Source of the DNA: Collinsella aerofaciens
GTDB taxonomy: Bacteria; Actinomycetota; Coriobacteriia; Coriobacteriales; Coriobacteriaceae
NCBI GenBank assembly: GCA_905213325.1
Contig: CAJMHW010000026.1
Span: 1-28,891 of the forward strand
Length of the DNA: 28,891 bases
Direction of reading: 5' to 3'
Shown here one piece after another: positions 13,453 through 21,611 of this stretch. How positions within the stretch are numbered: the stretch's first letter is position 1; the number at the start of each line of letters is the position of its first letter. Position numbers and translations under genes: made by a program. A model generated the notes under the pieces. That model searched no databases and was not told the DNA's origin. It worked only from the letters and a program-made list of their open reading frames with translations.

Positions 13453-16400
13453 CTACCGACGTTTGGTGAACACGAACACGCCGACGATGGCGAGACCGAT
13501 GACGCCGGCGGCAACGCCAACAATGGCGAGCGGGTTGGCGCCAGTCTCCTGCTCGGAAGCACTAGAGGGCTTCTTAGCAGTGGTCGTAGAAGCAGCACCC
13601 GTATCGGACTTGGAATCGGACTTCTTGTCGGACTTGCTGTCCTTCTTGTCAGACTTCTTGTCAGACTTCTTCTCGTCCTTCTTATCGGACTTATCGGAGT
13701 CCTTCTTGTTGGGCTTGTTGTCCTTGGTCTCGGTCTTGGTCGACACCGTCGTCTTGGTCATCGGCTTATGACCCGGAGCGACAGCGCCGCCAGCCTGCTG
13801 GCCCTTCGTGCCGGAGCCGGAACCCGTGCCCGTGCCAGCGCCAGCACCGGAACCGTTGCCAGCGCCACCATTGCCGCCATTGGAGCCAGAACCGCCATTG
13901 CCGCCAGGGTTAACAGCATTCTTGGTCCACTTGGCATACAGCGTCAGATCGGCCGTCACCGGCGTACTGAAGTCATACGCCCGCGTGCAAGCCTCATCGG
14001 TGAACCAACCGCCGAAAGTGTAGCCATCGCGCGTCGGATCGGCCGGCTTGACCAGCTTGCCGTCGGCCGTAGCAACAAACTTAGTGTCGCAAGCAGACCC
14101 GCCGTTGGAATTAAAGGCAACCGTCCAAGACTCAACGGCCCCGAGCTTGAACAGCGTGCCCGAATCATTGATGTAGTACAGGCTGCCAGATGCATCGGCA
14201 ATGACCGTAGAGTCACAGTGCTGGTAATGGCCAGCCGCATCATAAATCTGCGTCGCCTCTGCATCACCGAGCGTATAGCGATACACGCCACCACCAGCAG
14301 AGTAGTTGACGTAATCCTTGCTATCCGCGCTGTTAACGGTGAAGTACACATAGGTCTTGCCGCCCTGAACACTCACCAGCGGAGTAGCAGCAATACCGTT
14401 GAGGCCAGCCGGCAGCGCCTTGCCGTCGGCAGCAGCGACCATCGTGGTCTTACCCGTCTTCAGGTTATAGAGAACCAGAGCAGAGCCCGTAGCCGTCTGT
14501 CCGCCGACAATCAGATTGTCACCAAACACCGCAGGGGCGCTCAGATTATTCGTAAGGCCCAGATCAACCGTCTTCTGTGCACTCAGCACACCCTTCGCCG
14601 AAAGCGAAATCACATGGAGCTTTCCGTCGTGCGTCATCTGATAGAAGGTCGAACCATTGGACGGATCGGCAATGCAATCGGCATTTGCGACAGCGCCGAG
14701 CTCCATGGTCGAAACGACATCGCCCGTCGTCTTATCAATGCACTTAAGCGTGCCCGCGCTCGTAGGAACGATGGCATACTTATCCGTCAAAGCCGCACCA
14801 GTCCAGTAATAGCCCTCGGAAGCGTCAATGTTCTGCCAAGAAACTTCGCCCGTGGCAATCTTAATGCGCATAAAGGAGCCGTTGCCGTAGGTCGCGTTGT
14901 AATTCTCGTCATACGAAATATCGACCGAGCCTACATAGACGTACTCGCCGTCCGAAACGACGGTGCAGGAGCTCTGCGTCAAGTCCGTCAAACCAGGCGA
15001 CAGCCACTTGCAGATCAGCTTGTCTGCAGTAATCGCCTGGACCGCACCGCCGTTGAGCGGAACGATGATAAGGCCATTGGTATAGATCGGGCGAGAGGTA
15101 TAGCTCACCTTAGAGGCAAGCGGCGCAGAGGCAACCTTTTTGCCCGTGGACGAATCGATCTTAATGAGCTCGTTCTCGGTCGCGATGTACACAAAGCCGT
15201 TAGCGATGACAGGCTCGCTGCAGTTGGCATACTGCTGGCCAGACTCGGCCTTCCAATCGAAGGCCCACTTAAGACCGGCGGCCTGCGCAGGCGTCTTGGC
15301 ATCCGTTACGGTCGAACCGTTGCCACTGTTGCCGTAGCCGGCCCACTCGGCATCCCAATTAGGAGTCGTCGCACTCGGGTCCACGACAATCTTGTCGGGA
15401 TCGGGCATGGGCGATTTTTCGGTGGTGTAGGCAAATGCAACCTTGTCGCCGCTCTTGAGCGTGACCTGGTTGGCACAGAGGGATGAGGACTCTCCGTTGA
15501 TATACAGATGCCAGTATTTACCGGTCGCACCATCATAGCCGTAAGACTTGTCTTCGAACGGCGAAGTAATGGACCAGTATGCACCACTCTGGGAGGCCTT
15601 GTAATCAATGCCCTTCGCCTTCAGAACCGTCTCAATAAGGTCCTGAGCCGTAGAGCCTTCGGGCAGGGAAACATTGCTTGCCGAGCCCCAGCGAGTATTG
15701 TTGCCGTTGACATCGGGGCCGATGATATCGGCGGATCCAAGCACCTGACCAGGGAGGGCATCGCTGTCGCCAGCATACATAAAGGTGACGGCGTCACCCT
15801 CATGGAGCTCGTAGGCACCAGCGCCAACGTCGGCGAACTTGTACTTTGCGTCGGACTTGCCCTTTACGTAGAAGCGCCAATAGCTATTGGTCGCAGCATC
15901 AGAGCCACAATAGGTCTTACCGTCAAGCGGCGAGGTAATGCCCCTAAGGCACCAACCCCAAGACTCTTCTGTAGCTTTGAGTTTAAGACCAGTCTGCTCC
16001 AACAGGTCCTTAGCAGTAGAGCCCGCCTTGAGACTCGTCTGGCCCGTCGAAGCCCAAACCTGCTGCTTGCCGTCCTTGTCCTTGCCAAGCACCTGAACGG
16101 AAGCATGGACAGAATCGGACGGCAACTGGTCTCCCCAGCCACCGTAGAACCACGTGACGGTATCGCCAGCATGGATGGTGACATTGTCCGCCGTATAGTC
16201 ACTCGACTTGCCGTTGATAAACAGCTGCCAATAGGTCGAATAATCTTGGGGCGTACCCAGCTCAACACCGTTGTACTTAAGGCTCAGAATGAAGGAGCCC
16301 GCAGCAACGGCGTCAATATCATTCGCCTCAAGCGCGACCTTCGTAAGATCAAGCGCGCTCGAACCGGACGTCACCACATACTGCGCGTTGTCGACCCAGG

Positions 16401-17256
16401 TCTGAGTCTTGCCCTGGGCATCGCGACCAATGACGGTCACATTCGCAGCAAGCTGGTCCTTAACGACAGGGGACGCGCTACCAGCCGTATAGGCAAACTC
16501 AATCTTCTGCCCCTGGGTGAGTTTGACGCTGCTCGCGCCAACCGAGGAAGACGCGCCGTCGACGAACAGCTGCCAGTAGGCATGAGTCGTCGGATCGTAG
16601 GCAAGCGTGCGGCCATCGCTCGGGGAGGTGATGCTTTCGAGGTAGAAACCGTATGCCGTGTTCGGATCGTACTTCGCCTTGAAGCCCGTCTTCTCCTGCA
16701 GCTTAATGAAGGCATCCGCAGCCGTCGCGCCCTCGTCGAGCTTGAGCTGCGTAGGCGCCACCCAGGTCTGAGCCTTGCCGTCGGCATCGGTGCCGATAAT
16801 CGAGAACGAGACCTCGATTTGCTTCTTGACGACATCGCCAGTTTCTGTCGGGTTCTCTGTCTGGACGGCAGCCGCGGCGGCAGATCCTGCTTGGCCAGCG
16901 GATGCCGTCGAAGACTGCTCGCTCGTGGCAGGGCTCTCCCCCGTCGCCGAGCCTTCGTCGCCAGTTGCTGCCTCTGTAGTGGCGGCACTAGCTGCAGGCG
17001 CGCTCCCGGAATCCGAAACCTCGGCGCCGCTCTGCTCAGCGGTACCGCCCGCAAGCGCTGCGTCCTCGCCTGGCGTCGTAGCCTGAGCCACAGCGTCGGT
17101 AATGCCCTCGGCGCCCTCGGCCCACAGCTGAGACGGCGTGGTGCTAAAGGCCATCGCGAAGGCCAGGAATGCCACCAGGCCGCGCTTGGCTACGCCGCGC
17201 GCAATTGCGCCACGGCGATGCGAGACGCGCTGGCGCTCGTCCTCAAACATATCCAT
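13453..17256 (-). CDS. Large wall protein with four DUF4430-like modules and a beta-propeller
   Basis: The 1267-residue protein has an atypical signal peptide with a basic start, a hydrophobic core at about 26-40 and a possible cut after QLWA (46). Four similar modules follow at about 146-258, 268-372, 383-496 and 505-612, each with a (D/N/G)GK-TW strand and a YW-LF/Y-(V/I)-(D/N)G-S block, the DUF4430 pattern. A PQQ-type repeat beta-propeller spans about 660-1040. A Listeria-Bacteroides type repeat follows (1043-1112, ending LYAKW), then a Gly-rich and Lys/Ser/Asp-rich spacer. The C-terminus is EQETG, a membrane helix (1242-1263) and KRR. AGGAG lies four bases before the ATG at 17256; an in-frame ATG at 17337 with a G-rich leader is the alternative. 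A riboswitch for cobalamin lies upstream. Confidence 0.88.
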   Translation of the reverse strand: MDMFEDERQRVSHRRGAIARGVAKRGLVAFLAFAMAFSTTPSQLWAEGAEGITDAVAQATTPGEDAALAGGTAEQSGAEVSDSGSAPAASAATTEAATGDEGSATGESPATSEQSSTASAGQAGSAAAAAVQTENPTETGDVVKKQIEVSFSIIGTDADGKAQTWVAPTQLKLDEGATAADAFIKLQEKTGFKAKYDPNTAYGFYLESITSPSDGRTLAYDPTTHAYWQLFVDGASSSVGASSVKLTQGQKIEFAYTAGSASPVVKDQLAANVTVIGRDAQGKTQTWVDNAQYVVTSGSSALDLTKVALEANDIDAVAAGSFILSLKYNGVELGTPQDYSTYWQLFINGKSSDYTADNVTIHAGDTVTWFYGGWGDQLPSDSVHASVQVLGKDKDGKQQVWASTGQTSLKAGSTAKDLLEQTGLKLKATEESWGWCLRGITSPLDGKTYCGSDAATNSYWRFYVKGKSDAKYKFADVGAGAYELHEGDAVTFMYAGDSDALPGQVLGSADIIGPDVNGNNTRWGSASNVSLPEGSTAQDLIETVLKAKGIDYKASQSGAYWSITSPFEDKSYGYDGATGKYWHLYINGESSSLCANQVTLKSGDKVAFAYTTEKSPMPDPDKIVVDPSATTPNWDAEWAGYGNSGNGSTVTDAKTPAQAAGLKWAFDWKAESGQQYANCSEPVIANGFVYIATENELIKIDSSTGKKVASAPLASKVSYTSRPIYTNGLIIVPLNGGAVQAITADKLICKWLSPGLTDLTQSSCTVVSDGEYVYVGSVDISYDENYNATYGNGSFMRIKIATGEVSWQNIDASEGYYWTGAALTDKYAIVPTSAGTLKCIDKTTGDVVSTMELGAVANADCIADPSNGSTFYQMTHDGKLHVISLSAKGVLSAQKTVDLGLTNNLSAPAVFGDNLIVGGQTATGSALVLYNLKTGKTTMVAAADGKALPAGLNGIAATPLVSVQGGKTYVYFTVNSADSKDYVNYSAGGGVYRYTLGDAEATQIYDAAGHYQHCDSTVIADASGSLYYINDSGTLFKLGAVESWTVAFNSNGGSACDTKFVATADGKLVKPADPTRDGYTFGGWFTDEACTRAYDFSTPVTADLTLYAKWTKNAVNPGGNGGSGSNGGNGGAGNGSGAGAGTGTGSGSGTKGQQAGGAVAPGHKPMTKTTVSTKTETKDNKPNKKDSDKSDKKDEKKSDKKSDKKDSKSDKKSDSKSDTGAASTTTAKKPSSASEQETGANPLAIVGVAAGVIGLAIVGVFVFTKRR

Positions 17257-17401
17257 TTGTCTCCTACTGTCTGTACTTGGAGCGTTGCCTTGAGACTGCC
17301 CCACGTCATCGCGCATGTTGCGCTCGAGTTCCCCCATCGGGGTCCCCCTTCCCTCCAGAGCCCTATGCACACCGGCGGCAAAAGCCGCAGCCGCATGCAA
17401 G

Positions 17402-17574
17402 ACGGGAGGCGATCCGACTTAACCTTAACGACTCGGGCACGTCGTCCGATCTGCGACGCGAGCATCCCGAGCCAAGAGGAATTACGGTTACTGGTACAGC
17501 TGGGGACTTGCACCCCGATTCTCCCAAATGCGCAGGATAACCGCGCATTCGTGCGTCTCCGCACCACCATCTAG
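17402..17574 (-). ncRNA. Cobalamin (B12) riboswitch
   Basis: On the minus strand the leader holds GGGAGAAUCGGGGUGCAAGU, then CCCC-AGCUGUACC-AGUAACCGU, the conserved core around P4-P6 of cobalamin riboswitches. A B12-box-like AAGUCGGAUCGCCUCCC follows at about 17404-17420. A stem AAUGCGC/GCGCAUU precedes the core, and a long hairpin closed by CUCGGG/CCCGAG lies between core and B12 box. The aptamer is about 145 bases before the ATG of the large DUF4430 gene. No T-run terminator is obvious in the leader, so the control may act on translation or through Rho. Limits are approximate. Confidence 0.87.
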
Positions 17575-17581
17575 GCCATCG

Positions 17582-17610
17582 ATTATTACCGTCAAAATGA
17601 TATCACGCAA
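17582..17610 (-). promoter_or_regulatory. Candidate promoter of the riboswitch operon
   Basis: On the minus strand TTGCGT (17605-17610) and TAATAAT (17582-17588) are 16 bases apart, placing the start of transcription near 17575, just ahead of the aptamer. The -35 overlaps the T-run of the upstream terminator. Confidence 0.45.
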
Positions 17611-17636
17611 AAGGGCCTCGTACGCAGGCGAAGCCC
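17609..17636 (-). terminator. Intrinsic terminator of the UbiB operon
   Basis: On the minus strand GGGCTTCG pairs with CGAGGCCC (one G-U pair) around an 8-base loop, followed by TTTT. It lies about 50 bases after the UbiB stop and directly before the riboswitch promoter. A smaller hairpin at 17668-17683 followed by TTTT could help. Confidence 0.65.
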
Positions 17637-17687
17637 AAGGTAAAAGCTATTGTTCGCGATAGGAAAATGCGGTGACGGCCGCAGCCT

Positions 17688-19451
17688 CTAATGCTTGCCG
17701 CCGTGACTGTTGAGCCAGATATTGCGGCCCAGCATAAGCGCCAGCACCAGCGCGCTCACGTAGCCCATAAAGCCAATGACCGGGATACCAAACACAACCG
17801 GCTCGATGCGCGCGTAGTACACCACCGACGAACCGATAAACAGGCCAGCAATCACGATTGCCATCGACATGCGGTCGATAATTCCGCCCAGCTGTCGCAG
17901 CGCCTTATCGCTGCTCATGATCTGCGTGTTCACCTTAAGCTGGCCGCGCGTAAGCATACGCGAAGCCAAGCCCAGATACTCGGCCGCCTCGAGCGAGCCT
18001 TTTGCCGCGCGATAGCTGCTCGCGGCAAGATCGCGGCTCATCTCGCGCATGCGGGCGTAGGTGCTCTTCTCGTTTTTGATGTGCGTCTGGATGATCTGGA
18101 TCATGTTGACGTTGGGCATGTACTCGGTCAACAGGCCCTCGAGCGTCACCATGCCGCGGGCGAACATCGTCACCACGCTCGGCAGCTCAACGTCATTTTT
18201 GCGCGCGAGGTTTAACAGCGAAGTCAAAAACTCGCCGATATCCAGGTCTTTAAGGTCGAGCCCGGCAAAGTCGGCAACAATAAAGTCCAAGTCGGACAAA
18301 AAGGCCGAATGGTCAAGCTCGGCCGAATCGCCGCGCGTCACGGCAAAGCGCATGAGCGAATCCTTGAGCTTGGGCACGTCACCCTCGGCCACGGCGAAAA
18401 TCATGTCTTTGACGATACCGCGGTCATGGCTCGACATACGTCCGACCATACCCAAGTCGATAAAGTAGACAATACCGTCCTTGAGGATGATGTTTCCCGC
18501 ATGCGGGTCGGCATGGAAAAAGCCGTCGTCGAGCACCTGCGTCGAGTAGTCCTCGACAATCGCGGCACCGATCTTTTCCAAGTCATAGCCCTCGGCCACT
18601 AAGCGTTCAGGATCGGCGATCGAAATGCCGTCGACGTAGTCCATAACCACCACGTGTTCGGTGCACAGGTCCAGATAGGATTTAGGGCACGTCACGCCAT
18701 GAACGCTCTTATGGAACTCGTAAAAGTCATTGAGGTTTTTGGCCTCGGCCAAAAAGTTGGTCTCCTCGCGAAACGAGGTCCACAGCTCCTCGACCACGCC
18801 GTGCAGGTCAACGAATTGATCGGTGTTGACGAACTTGGAAACGATACGCACCACCGAGCGGATGATATCGATGTCCTGCGCCATAACCTGCTGCGCACCG
18901 GGGCGCTGCACCTTGACGGCCACGTCCTCGCCCGTCACCAGACGAGCGCGGTGCACCTGCGCGAGCGATGCGCTACCAAGCGGATTGGGGTCGATCGCAT
19001 CGAACATCTCCCCCAGTCGCAAGCCGTATTCTTCCTCCAGACAGCGAAGCACTACCTCGTACGGCACCGGCTCCACGTCGGAGCGCAGACGACGCAGCTC
19101 GTCGCAAAAGCGTTGCGGCAGAATCTCGGACCGGTTGGCCAGAATCTGTCCCATCTTGACGAACATGGGGCCGAGTTCCTCGAGCAGGCGGCGCAAACGA
19201 ACCGGCGTGAGGTTATCCCACACGCGGTACTTTTTGACCAGGCAAACGATCTGCCCAATGCGTTCGCGACGGCCCGCCGGCGTGAGCTGGTATTCCTCGT
19301 CCGGCGCCATCGCGTCGGGCTCCTCGGGCACCATATCGACAGCGCGCGGCTTCTTGCGAGCGCCCGAGACGGCGGCATCGACCTCATCGACAACCGCCGC
19401 CTCGTCACCCAAGGGATCTAGATTGTTGTAATCGGTGGTGGAATCTGCCAT
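17688..19451 (-). CDS. ABC1/UbiB (AarF) family atypical kinase
   Basis: The 587-residue protein has the UbiB hallmarks: KMGQ (99-102), the Ala-rich loop GSASLAQ (159-165), the lysine of VAVKVQRPG (K180), VMDYVDGISI, HADPHAGN (313-320) and the metal-binding IDLG (331-334). Two C-terminal membrane helices follow at about 525-580. In many bacteria UbiB supports ubiquinone synthesis and lipid handling as an ATPase; an anaerobe of this type is not expected to make ubiquinone, so its role is unclear. The start is weakly supplied with a ribosome-binding site and lies 8 bases after the phasin-like gene, so the two are probably translated together. Confidence 0.93.
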   Translation of the reverse strand: MADSTTDYNNLDPLGDEAAVVDEVDAAVSGARKKPRAVDMVPEEPDAMAPDEEYQLTPAGRRERIGQIVCLVKKYRVWDNLTPVRLRRLLEELGPMFVKMGQILANRSEILPQRFCDELRRLRSDVEPVPYEVVLRCLEEEYGLRLGEMFDAIDPNPLGSASLAQVHRARLVTGEDVAVKVQRPGAQQVMAQDIDIIRSVVRIVSKFVNTDQFVDLHGVVEELWTSFREETNFLAEAKNLNDFYEFHKSVHGVTCPKSYLDLCTEHVVVMDYVDGISIADPERLVAEGYDLEKIGAAIVEDYSTQVLDDGFFHADPHAGNIILKDGIVYFIDLGMVGRMSSHDRGIVKDMIFAVAEGDVPKLKDSLMRFAVTRGDSAELDHSAFLSDLDFIVADFAGLDLKDLDIGEFLTSLLNLARKNDVELPSVVTMFARGMVTLEGLLTEYMPNVNMIQIIQTHIKNEKSTYARMREMSRDLAASSYRAAKGSLEAAEYLGLASRMLTRGQLKVNTQIMSSDKALRQLGGIIDRMSMAIVIAGLFIGSSVVYYARIEPVVFGIPVIGFMGYVSALVLALMLGRNIWLNSHGGKH

Positions 19452-19459
19452 CTGCGCTG

Positions 19460-19876
19460 CTACTCGGCCTCTTCGGTATCCTTCGCATCGTCGGGCTCAA
19501 CGGACTCGACGGGCACCGAGGTCACGTTGTCCTCGACCGAATCGACGATGTCGCGCACATGGGCCAGGAAAGCCGTGCGCTCGGGGGCGGTCATAACGCG
19601 GACGCGGGCAAGGATGAGCTCGTCGAGCACGCGCTGGGCCGCGGTCTCGCCCTGCATGCCCAAGCGCTCGGTCAGATCGGAGATGGTACCGCCGGCCTGC
19701 TCGAACATGTCGGACACACTGCGGGCGATATCGGGGGTGGCGGTGTCCTTGCGGACCTGCTCGCCCTTGGTGTTAAGGTCGTCGAGGACCTTCTTGCCGC
19801 CTTCGACAGCAACGGCGGCAGCGCCAAAGCCCACGTTAATGGCGCCGTTAACAAGCTGATCGAGTTTCATAGCCAT
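19460..19876 (-). CDS. Phasin-like small coiled-coil protein
   Basis: The 138-residue protein starts MAMKLDQLVNGAINVGFGAA and has an amphipathic helical N-terminus, a central GEQVRKD-TATPDIARSVSD segment and an acidic tail. The profile resembles the phasin or polyhydroxyalkanoate granule-associated proteins that often accompany AarF/UbiB genes; this is recall of layout, not a search. The ATG at 19876 is chosen because GGAG lies six bases upstream; a TTG twelve bases further up is unlikely. It heads the two-gene operon with UbiB. No PHA synthase is seen here, so granule binding should not be assumed. Confidence 0.6.
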   Translation of the reverse strand: MAMKLDQLVNGAINVGFGAAAVAVEGGKKVLDDLNTKGEQVRKDTATPDIARSVSDMFEQAGGTISDLTERLGMQGETAAQRVLDELILARVRVMTAPERTAFLAHVRDIVDSVEDNVTSVPVESVEPDDAKDTEEAE

Positions 19877-19975
19877 GGTTGTCTCCAATCACAAACAACT
19901 GCATTGGCGTTCTTGTACCCAAGATTGAGCGAAAGCGACAAAGCGTTTTAGCGCTATTCGATCGACGGGAAATCC

Positions 19976-21499
19976 CTACCTCACGTTGTCATTCATCGCG
20001 AAAGAGTTCTTCATGGCGCAGCTCGTGGTGTAAAGCACCTTGCCCAGCAGGGCATCGGTCTCCACGCGAACACGCTCGGCAAAGGCCTCGTTGGCGCGTG
20101 CAAGCTCGGCAGGCACCTCGACCTCGGGCAGAGCGGCTACGGCAGCGTCGACGTCATGGATCTGCTTGTGGCCCATGCCACCGACCTTCTCCTGGTAGTC
20201 CTCCACGGCGCGGCCGCACTCATGAAAACGGACGTCGGCCAGCGCGCCGATCAGGCGGTTGGCCCAGTAGAAGTTTTCGGACGTCACGCGAGACTGCGTG
20301 TCGGCATAGTACTCGGGCATGGTCTCGACATTGGCGTACAGCGGCACGAGCGCGTTAAACGAGTTGGAGCCAAACGCCATCCATTGCACGGCGCGGTAGG
20401 CCGGCTGCGCATAGGGGCGCAGCTGCAACACGGAAAGCTGGCTGTTGCGGTTGATGCCGATGGGGCGATAGGCGCCGCGCGTGGCGGGCGTACCCTTGCT
20501 GCCGTAGCAGTCGTACTCCGTGCCCTGGTAGTGGCTCGAGAGTACGTACTTAATGTCCTCGATGGTCACCTTGCGCTCGGGCACACGGCTCCAGGGGATG
20601 TCATCGCTCTCGGGCGTGTAGTCGGCGTCGGGACCATCCCACACGTCGCTGGGGTTGAGGCAGCGCTGCATGTACCAGGCGCGCGGCGTGTTGTAGACAT
20701 GGTCGCTGTCGCTGTGCGAACCAAAGGCCTCGCGCGGGTTAAAGACCGCAGCCGGACCGTCGCCCTCGACACCCAGCGTCAGGTCCAGATGCCACTCGGC
20801 CATCCAGGAGCGCAGGTCGGCGGAGCACATGTGGTCGGCCTGGTCGCCCTCGGCGTCGTCCAGGTCAAAGCTGTCGATGCCCAGCTGGTTGGGCATGGTC
20901 ACATAGGCGTCGTCAGGCACGCGCCTGGCGATCCAGTGGTGACCGCCGATGGTCTCGAGCCACCAGATCTCGTCCACGTCGCTAAAGGCGATGCCGTTGT
21001 TCTCGTAGGTGCCGTAGCGCTCGAGCAGCTCGCCCAGAATACGCACGCCGTCGCGGGCGGACTTGGCATACGGCAGCACCAGGGTCACCATGTCCTCCTC
21101 GCCCAAGCCACCGGGCTGCGCCGGCACATAGCCGTCCTCACCCTCGTTGCCCTTGGCGGGCACGTAGTCCACAAGCGGATCGGCGCCGCGAACGCGCTCG
21201 TTGGTGGTGAGCGTCTCGGTTGCGGACATACCAACGTTGAGCTCGTTGAAACCGGCCTCGGCCCAGATGCCGTGGCCGGGAATGACGTCGGGAACGCTCG
21301 TGTAGCGCATGGGGTTGTCGGGCAGCTCAATGGTCAGGTGGCTCAGGACGCTCGTGTAGACGCGCGGCTGATCGTCGGGATGCACAACGCGCATACGTTT
21401 GGGCTCAAACACCCCGTTGGACGAGTCCTCGTTGCGGGCGACCAGCGTCGACCCATCGTAGCTCGCGTTCTTACCAACCAAAATCGTTGTGCACGGCAT
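19976..21499 (-). CDS. C69 family dipeptidase
   Basis: The 507-residue N-terminal-nucleophile hydrolase cleaves dipeptides. It begins MPCTTILVGKNASYDGSTLV with Cys3 exposed after removal of the first two residues, and continues with ARNEDS, the family signature. AGFNELNVGMSATET, FSDVDEIWWLETIGGHHW and MPNQLGI also match PepD-type C69 peptidases. The start at 21499 is chosen because AAGGAGG ends six bases upstream; an ATG at 21505 abuts that site. There is no signal peptide, so it works inside the cell. It is on the same strand as folD but 112 bases away. Confidence 0.94.
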   Translation of the reverse strand: MPCTTILVGKNASYDGSTLVARNEDSSNGVFEPKRMRVVHPDDQPRVYTSVLSHLTIELPDNPMRYTSVPDVIPGHGIWAEAGFNELNVGMSATETLTTNERVRGADPLVDYVPAKGNEGEDGYVPAQPGGLGEEDMVTLVLPYAKSARDGVRILGELLERYGTYENNGIAFSDVDEIWWLETIGGHHWIARRVPDDAYVTMPNQLGIDSFDLDDAEGDQADHMCSADLRSWMAEWHLDLTLGVEGDGPAAVFNPREAFGSHSDSDHVYNTPRAWYMQRCLNPSDVWDGPDADYTPESDDIPWSRVPERKVTIEDIKYVLSSHYQGTEYDCYGSKGTPATRGAYRPIGINRNSQLSVLQLRPYAQPAYRAVQWMAFGSNSFNALVPLYANVETMPEYYADTQSRVTSENFYWANRLIGALADVRFHECGRAVEDYQEKVGGMGHKQIHDVDAAVAALPEVEVPAELARANEAFAERVRVETDALLGKVLYTTSCAMKNSFAMNDNVR

Positions 21500-21570
21500 G
21501 CGCATCCTCCTTGAGCGAAGAAATCAAACGGCAACAGTGTATCGCTTCGGCGCAAAAAGGGCGAAATCAC

Positions 21571-21600
21571 AACCCCTCAGAACCCCTCGGGACCCCTGTG
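21571..21600. repeat. Three 10-bp direct repeats upstream of the C69 dipeptidase
   Basis: AACCCCTCAG, AACCCCTCGG and GACCCCTGTG follow one another without a gap, so ACCCCT recurs exactly every helical turn. They lie between the folD stop and the dipeptidase start. Such phased repeats often bind a regulator on one face of the DNA. Confidence 0.5.
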
Positions 21601-21611
21601 TGCAAAAACGC

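Noticed and set aside
12962..13750. Tandem repeat or CRISPR-like region
   Set aside because: The repetition comes from Lys/Ser/Asp-rich codons in protein spacers; there are no constant repeats with unique spacers.
13369..15486. 705-residue plus-strand open frame
   Set aside because: It lies opposite the large DUF4430 gene, has no domain pattern, and is rich in Arg/Leu/Ala as expected for an antisense frame of GC-rich DNA.
17257..17400. Extension of the large DUF4430 protein to 17400
   Set aside because: The upstream part reaches into the riboswitch leader; the AGGAG before 17256 is better. An in-frame ATG at 17337 remains a minor alternative.
15508..17574. 688-residue plus-strand open frame
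   Set aside because: Antisense to the DUF4430 gene and to the riboswitch; no ribosome-binding site or recognisable motif.
20156..21514. 452-residue plus-strand open frame
   Set aside because: Exact antisense of the C69 dipeptidase, with low-complexity Val/Gly/Ala content.
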